DNA of 64,000 nucleotides from Paramacrobiotus metropolitanus (lineage: Eukaryota > Tardigrada > Eutardigrada > Parachela > Macrobiotidae), in the NCBI RefSeq assembly GCF_019649055.1, contig NW_026570423.1, positions 86,117 to 150,116 of the forward strand. The letters are read 5' to 3'. Shown in pieces: positions 57,812 through 64,000 of this stretch (positions are counted from its first letter, which is position 1; each line of letters opens with the position of its first letter). The translations under genes were made by a program, and so were the position numbers. The notes beneath the pieces are model-generated. The model did no database searches and had not been told where the DNA came from. It saw only the letters and a list, made by a program, of their open reading frames with translations.

Positions 57812-60800
57812 TCAGGATCTGGTGCAAAGGTCACCTTTTTCTTTTGCATTAATCCCGGTAACCTTTTTTTTCCGGGTTACTTGCAATTCTCTCATCTCGT
57901 TTACATCGAATCTGGGGATTTCTTCTTCAAACTTCTTCCAGTATTCATGGAATGCTTCCTCGTTCCCCTCTTTTAACGCATTGTAAAATACTTCGAGTGA
58001 TTCATAGACAGGCGTGCCAAGTCCTGCCGGGAAGATAATCGTCCTTCCTTCACCTTTATACATGTGGTTCACGCGAAAGTCCCAGAAAAGGTCAACTCTC
58101 GCTTCTTCCCACATTTCTCCTTCTTCGTTCATCTCTTCTATCTCTCTTTCAAATCTCCTTTCTGTTGCTACCGGATCGAGAGGGTCCTGGATTCCTTTCT
58201 CGACACGTTGCAACCAATGGTTTAGCCATCTTCCTCTTCCGATAATGAAACTCTTCACACATGACAACCAAGTCCGGTATCTATTACAGTGATACCGCTC
58301 AATGTGTGGTTTCCACATTTCGTTTGTCCGCATGATACTTTTCGCTTCCTTTCGAACATGACCTTTGAGGTCTGCTAATGTGGCGTTACATCTCGGCCAT
58401 TCTGAAAGGTCATCTTGAGAGGCATTTTCGCGACATTCAGCACATTCCCATTGGGGTTGTATTCTGCACGGATCCTCGAAGTACCCGTGGTGACAACTCC
58501 CGGCTCGTTCTTCTGGAGTTAACGTCCGTTGACTCTCTTGCGGTTTAACCTCTTCCTGTGCTGTGGTATCTTCCTCACATTCGACTGGAGTCACGCTTTT
58601 GTCCTCAGAGGATATTTCGATGACCTCTGGTTCCTTTTGAGTTCGGTGACCTTTCAGCTGTTCAAGCGCCTTATTACGAATTTCACTTGTAAACATCTGT
58701 TCCTCTTCGGCTATTCGTTTCAATACTCGTAACCTTTCACTCTTCTTATCCTTCCACACTTTAGCCGTCTTTATTCCCAGTGCCTCTGGTACTGGGATAG
58801 GCTTTGCCCACTCCATGCCAGGCACAAGCGACTGTTTCGCTGCGGCTGTCGCTTCCTTCTGTGTGGCGGCTATCTTCTCGAATGTTGGTGACCTTTCGTC
58901 ATTGATAGCTTTATCCGGTGACCTTTCATTATCTATAGCAGAGCGTGGTTCGAAAAGGTTGGAAGTACGCTCCGGTACTTTTATCGCCGGTGACCTTTCG
59001 TCTTTCTTTCCCAGTGCCTCTGGTACTGGGATAACTTTTTCAACACATTCTTTTTCTGTGGCTCCTTGCTCACAGTCGCCTGCGATCATACTTCTCTCGT
59101 CCGAGAGAAGTATGATCGCCTCATCCGTGTCTGGCGCAAGCGGTTCCTTTTTCCTTTCGTTGACTTTTTCGGCATTTCCACTTTCACTTTTCTTCTCCGG
59201 TGCCTCTGGTACCGGGATTGTCCGTTGGCTAATCTCGTTCTGCTGCATTCTCGTCATTCCCGGTGCCTCTGGTACTGGGATGACCTTTTCTCTTCCCTTT
59301 TGTGGCAGCAGTGTCCGGTTTAATGTATCTTCGATCTCCTGCTGGATCACTTTAAACTGTTCGAGTGTTGACAATTCTTTTTGCACCAGCTTTGTCTTTT
59401 CGTTTCCCTGTGCCTCTGGTACTGGGATTAGCGTTTTATTAGCCGTTTGAGCAAGTTCGGTGACCTTTCCGAATTGAACTTTGGCGATTGGTTTCGGATC
59501 ATCTTCTGTTTCCTCTTCGCCTTCATTATCCATCAGTACGAACTTCTTCTCTAAGAAGTCGAATCCCAGAAGCACCTGTACGTCGTCACACTTCGGTCGG
59601 ACGTAGAAGGAATGTTCACTAGTCTTTTTCCTTAAGGTCACTGGTGCTACACAGTAGTGCGTCACCGTGAATCCTGACGTTCCACCAATTCCGTTTATTC
59701 TCACTAATCTGTTTGGTGGTAGTGGAAGCATGTGAAGTCCATTCTTTTCACAAAACGGTTTGCTGATCAGCGACGTCTCAGCGCCGGTGTCCAACATTGC
59801 GGTAACCTTTATGTCTCCCACTTTCACTTCGTGGGTATACGCTTCAATTCGTTTGGGCAATTTTCCATTTTGAATCTTCAAGGTGTGAACTTTACATTTC
59901 ACAGGGATGAGCGATACTGGCCCCGGATCCATATCGGGAAGCACCTGTCCTTTTGCTGGAGTGCTATGACCTTTCAGTATTTCGCTCAGCTTATCAATCC
60001 TGTGTGGAACGTCAGTTCGAACATCGTAATATTTTCGCGGCTTTGTCTTTTCCGTTTGCTTCTCTGGAGCCATTTTAACACTGGTGACCTTTTGCACATT
60101 CTGCACTTGCTCGTTTGCTTTTGTGCTGTGCACGTGACCTTTAGTCACTTCATTTATCGTCTGATGGATCAGTTCCTCTTTACGGTTTTCATTTCGCTTA
60201 TCTTGCATCTTCTCGATGACTTTGCTTGTTATTTGGTCAGCTTGTTTCAGTTCATCTGCTTCGCTGTCTTTCAGCTCATCTGGTGACCTTTCATATGTAA
60301 CCACATCATATCCCTTTTCGGTCATCCATTGCATCACTTTTGCAGATACTTCATTGTTCGTTTTCATCGGGTCAGTTGGCGAAGACATTCCGTCTGTTCG
60401 GGCTGGTGACTTGTCATTGGCATCCTTTTGCAGTGCTTGTGATAAGTCCCGTGACCTTTCAACTGCACTACTCTGTCGCGTTTGTGGCATTTCTTTTGAC
60501 CATCCTTTCTGTTCATTTTGCGCTAAGTCCTGTGACCTTTCGTTACGCTTTATGACAAATCCGCCGTTTGACGACTTTTGTATGGGAACTTTTTCACCAT
60601 AATTCAACGGTTTCCCTTCTGGTGGGGCATTTCGAGGGTTATTTAGGTCAGCTTGTGCGTTCTTATATTCAGTTGCGTTGAACACTGGGGCAGGTTTCGT
60701 TGACCTTTGCGTTAGTTTCCCGGTAACTAACTCTTCTAATCGATTTCTTTCACATTGCGTTCGCAACTGTTGCATGTCCCAGTAATCTTCTTGCGACATT

Positions 60801-61654
60801 CCCCCTTTTTGTTTCGCTTTTGGTGTCACGGGTGCCCACATCCCGTGATTACCATTCGGTCTGTAGGCCACTTTTCGCCATATTTCTTTCCGTTGCAACG
60901 TTATTGCGTCCACAAGTGAGTCATCAGAGTTTTGTGTCATTTCGCTATTCATTTGCTGCGCTGTTCGCAGTGTCAAGTCTGTTTCTTGACCTTTCAATAC
61001 GACGCTGTCGCCGTGGCTTTTAGCGTTCGCACTTGCTCCTTGACCTTGCACTTGGACTTTTCCAACAGAAGGTGACCTTTCGTCTTTACTGGTGATAGCG
61101 ATATTCCGGTCCTCGTCCTCATTTTCCGCCAAATATTTCCGGAATTTCTCGTGTTGTTCGTTTTCCTCTTGCGCAGTATCGTTCTGCGGTTTCTTCTGAT
61201 TCAGCAGCGCCTGTTTAATCTTTGCGTTCCGTTGTGCGCGTCGTTGCGCCAGCACTTCTTCGCTGCAATACGGTGACCTTTCGTTTTGCTGCACTTTTTG
61301 CAGTGTCGTGCTACCGTCACGACAATTTCCACTCGCAGTACCATTCTGCGGTGACCTTTGATTCTGCTGCTGTAACGGCATCCTTATAGCCGCTTCGATT
61401 TCCTTCTGCAATGACGACATCCATATAGCCGTCTCATTTTGCTGTTTCGGCATCCATATAGCCCTTTGCTGTGGTTGCGGCGTCCATATAGCCGGTCCAC
61501 TTTCATTTTTCGCTGACGGCATCCTTATAGCCGTTGCAGTGGTCACATTCACTGCAGTACCATTCTGCAGTGGTGACCTTTCCGTTTCCCTCTTATCCGG
61601 TGGTTTAGGGTCGGGGCGATCAGTAGGCTCACCGGCGCCTACTGATCTTGCCCG
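57812..61654 (-). CDS. pro: retroelement protease ORF (pro), about 1280 codons from the frameshift site
   Basis: Entered by -1 frameshifting from gag at 61660-61654; the frame is open from 61711 and the conserved part has no obvious AUG at its start. The aspartic protease lies midway: VTAMLDTGAETSLIS with catalytic DTGAE at 59791-59777, then RINGIGG and VLLGFDFLEKKF, the normal retropepsin order. The long N-terminal part is low-complexity with five A-I-(W/R)-M-(P/S) repeats and many ERSP, KGH and KVT tripeptides caused by the AAAGGTCA octamer. After the protease come five IPVPEA repeats. Near residues 1016-1050 there is a Cys/His cluster (CHHGYFEDPC, CAEC) that may bind zinc, and the last 150 residues are Trp/Glu-rich and helical (RYRTWLSCVKSFIIGRGRW, LFWDFRVNHMYKG). 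The ORF is very large for a protease, and the extra parts are unassigned. Confidence 0.85.
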   Translation of the reverse strand, partial: RARSVGAGEPTDRPDPKPPDKRETERSPLQNGTAVNVTTATAIRMPSAKNESGPAIWTPQPQQRAIWMPKQQNETAIWMSSLQKEIEAAIRMPLQQQNQRSPQNGTASGNCRDGSTTLQKVQQNERSPYCSEEVLAQRRAQRNAKIKQALLNQKKPQNDTAQEENEQHEKFRKYLAENEDEDRNIAITSKDERSPSVGKVQVQGQGASANAKSHGDSVVLKGQETDLTLRTAQQMNSEMTQNSDDSLVDAITLQRKEIWRKVAYRPNGNHGMWAPVTPKAKQKGGMSQEDYWDMQQLRTQCERNRLEELVTGKLTQRSTKPAPVFNATEYKNAQADLNNPRNAPPEGKPLNYGEKVPIQKSSNGGFVIKRNERSQDLAQNEQKGWSKEMPQTRQSSAVERSRDLSQALQKDANDKSPARTDGMSSPTDPMKTNNEVSAKVMQWMTEKGYDVVTYERSPDELKDSEADELKQADQITSKVIEKMQDKRNENRKEELIHQTINEVTKGHVHSTKANEQVQNVQKVTSVKMAPEKQTEKTKPRKYYDVRTDVPHRIDKLSEILKGHSTPAKGQVLPDMDPGPVSLIPVKCKVHTLKIQNGKLPKRIEAYTHEVKVGDIKVTAMLDTGAETSLISKPFCEKNGLHMLPLPPNRLVRINGIGGTSGFTVTHYCVAPVTLRKKTSEHSFYVRPKCDDVQVLLGFDFLEKKFVLMDNEGEEETEDDPKPIAKVQFGKVTELAQTANKTLIPVPEAQGNEKTKLVQKELSTLEQFKVIQQEIEDTLNRTLLPQKGREKVIPVPEAPGMTRMQQNEISQRTIPVPEAPEKKSESGNAEKVNERKKEPLAPDTDEAIILLSDERSMIAGDCEQGATEKECVEKVIPVPEALGKKDERSPAIKVPERTSNLFEPRSAIDNERSPDKAINDERSPTFEKIAATQKEATAAAKQSLVPGMEWAKPIPVPEALGIKTAKVWKDKKSERLRVLKRIAEEEQMFTSEIRNKALEQLKGHRTQKEPEVIEISSEDKSVTPVECEEDTTAQEEVKPQESQRTLTPEERAGSCHHGYFEDPCRIQPQWECAECRENASQDDLSEWPRCNATLADLKGHVRKEAKSIMRTNEMWKPHIERYHCNRYRTWLSCVKSFIIGRGRWLNHWLQRVEKGIQDPLDPVATERRFEREIEEMNEEGEMWEEARVDLFWDFRVNHMYKGEGRTIIFPAGLGTPVYESLEVFYNALKEGNEEAFHEYWKKFEEEIPRFDVNEMRELQVTRKKKVTGINAKEKGDLCTRS
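58776..59426 (-). repeat. five copies of a hairpin-forming IPVPEA-coding 21-mer
   Basis: Plus-strand copies of CCCAGTGCCTCTGGTACTGGG or variants lie at 58776, 59010, about 59196, 59259 and 59406. In RNA sense each can fold into a stem of 8-9 pairs with an AGA loop and one internal mismatch. Copy 3 changes both partners of one pair (A-T to G-C). Copy 5 breaks that pair and copy 4 leaves a mismatch, so conservation of the stem is suggestive only. All five copies are in the same reading frame. Confidence 0.6.
61377..61532 (-). repeat. five copies of GGCTATATGGATGCC-type 15-mer
   Basis: In plus-strand form GGCATCC(A/T)TATAGCC or one-base variants begin at 61377, 61416, 61449, 61479 and 61518, spaced 30-39 bases. 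They encode A-I-(W/R)-M-(P/S) and all keep one frame. This is a short interspersed motif array at the start of the protease ORF. Confidence 0.7.
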
Positions 61655-61660
61655 TTTCCC
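61618..61660 (-). promoter_or_regulatory. -1 ribosomal frameshift signal between gag and protease
   Basis: In RNA sense the slippery heptamer GGGAAAC (61660-61654) lies in the gag frame as G GGA AAC. After a 6-nt spacer (GGGCAA) comes a perfect 11-bp stem, GATCAGTAGGC (61647-61637) with GCCTACTGATC (61628-61618), around an 8-nt loop. The gag stop TAG is inside the stem. The spacer GGGC can also pair with GCCC just after the stem, leaving an AA bulge. GGGAAAC is a known retroviral -1 heptamer, for instance at the gag-pro junction of type D retroviruses. The protease frame is the -1 frame, as required. Confidence 0.9.
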
Positions 61661-64000
61661 TGAACCGGCGCTCCACCTTGTTGCGCGCCCTGTACATTTT
61701 GTTGACCGATGTTATTTGCCGGGTTGGGGTTCTGGTTCTGTCCGTTGCCGTTATTGTATTGGCCACCACCCTGTTGGTAGTTACCTTGGCCGCCTCCGTT
61801 TCCGCCGCCTTGGTTGTTGCCGTAATTTCCGCGGCCAAAGCCTCTGCCTCGTCCTCTGAAGCCGCCGCGACCGTAGCCACCACGACCATAGCCGCCACCT
61901 TGGCCGCCGACATTTCCGTTATTCCCGTTTCCTTGTTGATTCTGGAAGTTAGCCTTCGCTTGATACCATTGCGCAATCAAGTCATATCCGTTTGCCACCG
62001 CTTGGCGCCAGCCGCCCAGGCCGCGCAGGCGTTGCCATTCTCTGAAGGCAAACAGGTTCGGGTTCTGTTCTGGTGGTGTGTTCGCGAACTTGCATCCTTG
62101 CGTCTGGTGGTTGCCATACATACAATACTGGCACATCTGCACATTGTTCGCCACCCATCCATCAATCATCTGAAACTTGAACTCCGTTCGTGACCCTTGA
62201 TTCTGCTGGAGGTTCTGGTTTCCTCTATTTGGCTGGAAGTTGCCTTGACCTTGTCCTTGGTTCTGGAAGTTCCCTTGACCTCCATTCCAATTTCCATTTC
62301 CGTTTCCGCCGAAGTTAACTGGTTGTTGTGGTGCTCCCATATTCGGTGGGGCTACATTCTGGGGTGCTGGTCTCGCTTGAGCCGCCATCTGTACTGCCGC
62401 CGCTTGTATGGCTGCTACCATTGCTTCAGCGAGAGTGGCCTCCCTTGTTATTTCCTGAGCCGGATTTGCTCTGCGATTTTCCAGTGGCTGTTGGACTGGC
62501 GCCACTGCCATTCGTTGTTGTGGCGTGTCTTCAACTTGACCTGAACGGATTGTCACGTAATCTTGATTACGTTGACCTTTAGGCGCCTTGTACTTTTCTT
62601 CTCCGGCTGACCAGTGTCGGAAAAAGTCTTTGATTTCAGTCGGTGTTCTGCACTGTTGTGTGCGCAGTGCCTTATAAAGGTCACTGTCCACTCTGCATCC
62701 TTCGATCAGGAAACCGACTGCCTGTTTCTCGGTAATGATCCGTTTTGCTTTGTATTTCATAATCGCTTGATAGAATTGATCAAGCGATTCTTTTCCAAGG
62801 TCAAATTTTCTTGCCATGGCTTCTCGTAATCCGAGGACTTCTTCATCCCGATCTCCATATTCATCTTTGAATTTGGCCATCCATTCTGTAATTGTATATT
62901 CTGTTTCCTCCTGGAGTGCGATCTCTCTCTCTCCTTCGAACCAGGTTTTCGCTGGTCCTTTCACTGCGCTGGCTATCTCGATTAAGATCTGGTCGTCGGT
63001 GAGGTGATACGTTCGTTGGGTATCCCTGACCAGTTGTGTCCAACCATTCACTGCGTCGCGATTTCCGTCAAAGGTCACCAATGTCGTTTTCCGTGCCATC
63101 GAATTGAGTGCATTTACCAATTTCTGCGTTGGATCTTGATCTTCTACTGTACTAGAATCACTGTCGTCATCTTCCTGGTTTCGCTTCGCCTTTGCGTAGC
63201 GGGACTTCCTTGGGCGTTCTTGACGGCTAGGCGGTCTATCCCGCTGTCCTTCTTTGATGAAAACATTCGTTTCGATATGCTGAGGAAACTGGGAAGGGTC
63301 ACCTCGATTCGTAAGTGAATAACTTTCCGATGGTGGCTCTTTGTCATCTTTGACCTTTTCCCCGTCTTTTTCGTTTTTGACGCTTCCTCTGCCAGTACCA
63401 GTTCGTAGCGGCATGTTGAAATGGAAGCTTTTACCCGTGCCCGTTTCATGCGCCTTGCTGTAACTGGGCATGGGTGATTCGACTGTTGCCGTTCGAACTC
63501 CATATTGCAGGAGCTGTTCGTCTTTGTGTTTGTTCGACATGTTAAGCGCTTTATTCTCGTCTTCGAGGCGACGGACTTTCAACTGAAATTCCTCTTTTTC
63601 CGTTTTTAAATTCTGGTTCTCCTCCTTGATCTGCAACATGTGCTGATGGAGTTGGAACGTTTTCTCCTGGATGACCTTTTCGGTATTGTTCTCCACCTTT
63701 TTGATATGTTCTGCCAAGTGGGTTACGTCTCTTTCCAGTTTCATATATTCCTCAGCTGCCGCTTTCAACTGGTCTTTTGTCTGAGTAACCTCGTCTTCTC
63801 TCGTCATCACTGTTTGGGTCATATCAATCAGCTCCGTATTGAGCTTGATGATCTCTTGTGTCTTCTGGTGGACTGTTTGTTGCCACTCCTTGTCTTTCCG
63901 TTCGAGCGCCGTAACCATCTCGTCTAAACGGAGTGCTTCCCGCTCCCAGTTCGAACCTTGTTCGGCCATGGCCTTGGCGGTTTCTTTCAACTCATTGTTT
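61639..64000 (-). CDS. gag: gag polyprotein, 5' end beyond the window
   Basis: The frame is open from the right edge to TAG at 61639; the real start is outside. About 787 codons are visible. The first 170 are Glu/Lys/Gln-rich heptads forming a long coiled coil (LERDVTHLAEHIKKVENN). A capsid-like retrotransposon gag domain follows at about 300-460 (KTWFEGEREIAL, EWMAKFKDEYGDRDEEVLGL, FDLGKESLDQFYQAIMKYKA). A single CCHC zinc knuckle C-X2-C-X4-H-X4-C (CQYCMYGNHQTQGC, near 62133-62092) would bind RNA for packaging. The end is Gly/Asn/Gln-rich with RGG-like repeats (YGRGGYGRGGFRGRGRGFGR), another RNA-binding feature. The last codons contain the frameshift site leading into the protease ORF. Confidence 0.93.
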   Translation of the reverse strand, partial: NNELKETAKAMAEQGSNWEREALRLDEMVTALERKDKEWQQTVHQKTQEIIKLNTELIDMTQTVMTREDEVTQTKDQLKAAAEEYMKLERDVTHLAEHIKKVENNTEKVIQEKTFQLHQHMLQIKEENQNLKTEKEEFQLKVRRLEDENKALNMSNKHKDEQLLQYGVRTATVESPMPSYSKAHETGTGKSFHFNMPLRTGTGRGSVKNEKDGEKVKDDKEPPSESYSLTNRGDPSQFPQHIETNVFIKEGQRDRPPSRQERPRKSRYAKAKRNQEDDDSDSSTVEDQDPTQKLVNALNSMARKTTLVTFDGNRDAVNGWTQLVRDTQRTYHLTDDQILIEIASAVKGPAKTWFEGEREIALQEETEYTITEWMAKFKDEYGDRDEEVLGLREAMARKFDLGKESLDQFYQAIMKYKAKRIITEKQAVGFLIEGCRVDSDLYKALRTQQCRTPTEIKDFFRHWSAGEEKYKAPKGQRNQDYVTIRSGQVEDTPQQRMAVAPVQQPLENRRANPAQEITREATLAEAMVAAIQAAAVQMAAQARPAPQNVAPPNMGAPQQPVNFGGNGNGNWNGGQGNFQNQGQGQGNFQPNRGNQNLQQNQGSRTEFKFQMIDGWVANNVQMCQYCMYGNHQTQGCKFANTPPEQNPNLFAFREWQRLRGLGGWRQAVANGYDLIAQWYQAKANFQNQQGNGNNGNVGGQGGGYGRGGYGRGGFRGRGRGFGRGNYGNNQGGGNGGGQGNYQQGGGQYNNGNGQNQNPNPANNIGQQNVQGAQQGGAPVQGNGQDQ

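Larger units (their letters stand above)
42350..64000 (-). mobile_element. giant Ty3/Gypsy-like LTR retroelement, 5' end outside the window
   Basis: Six large minus-strand ORFs in one direction make a single element: gag (to 61639), protease ORF (to 57812), linker ORF (57771-56551), RT/RNase H/integrase ORF (to 52712), and two extra ORFs (52588-47636 and 47274-44545). RT-RNase H-IN is the Ty3/Gypsy gene order. At least 19.5 kb is coding and the 5' part is missing, so the element exceeds 21 kb if the left limit is right. That is far larger than usual Gypsy elements and comparable only to giants such as Ogre or Burro. ORFs of more than 900 codons without stops suggest recent activity. The left limit is a guess: I could not identify an LTR, because its partner copy lies outside the window. 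A purine run (43766-43754, AATAGAAGAGGGA) just before a TG is one possible polypurine tract. Confidence 0.85.

Overview
The window is nuclear DNA of an animal. The genes have spliceosomal introns with GT..AG ends, and two are clear animal orthologues: a ciliary radial-spoke MORN protein (RSPH1) and a filamin. It also carries a lineage-specific F-box gene cluster and a very large Ty3/Gypsy-like retroelement. The style of the F-box family reminds me of tardigrades, but that is only a weak inference; nothing here fixes the species.

Layout. 1-8.86 kb is AT-rich with no gene I can support; it holds degenerate tandem repeats and several TATA-like boxes. 8.86-10.46 kb (minus) is a six-exon RSPH1 gene, facing away from a small plus-strand coiled-coil ORF (10.96-11.20 kb). 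11.89-21.68 kb (minus) is a nine-exon filamin gene whose exons join in frame to 877 codons: two calponin-homology domains, five Ig-type repeats and two hinge-like linkers. Its introns hold a 629-bp non-autonomous hAT element with an intact 8-bp target duplication and several local repeats. 21.7-22.4 kb is a shared promoter region with the divergent F-box cluster.

22.4-40.4 kb (plus) is a tandem cluster of three-exon genes. Exon 1 encodes an unnamed beta-rich module, exon 2 an F-box plus an unnamed region, and exon 3 a short C-terminal piece. The order is A-B-A'-B' followed by relics, which indicates duplication of a two-gene unit. Every copy carries at least one reading-frame break, from one in A and one in C to several in B and D. 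The long intact ORFs next door argue against poor sequence as the cause.

42-64 kb (minus) is a giant LTR-type retroelement that runs off the right edge. In transcription order it has gag with a CCHC knuckle, a protease ORF, a linker ORF, an RT/RNase H/integrase ORF, and then two large extra ORFs of 1650 and 909 codons that are not recognisably envelope. Gag and protease are joined by a textbook -1 frameshift signal: slippery GGGAAAC, a 6-nt spacer and a perfect 11-bp stem. The two extra ORFs each start just after a splice-acceptor-like sequence. The whole element, coding and non-coding, is peppered with the octamer AAAGGTCA (TGACCTTT on the plus strand), which falls in all three reading frames and so looks like a nucleotide-level signal. 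It is identical to the monomeric NR4A-type nuclear receptor site. This motif-laden giant element is the most unusual thing in the window.
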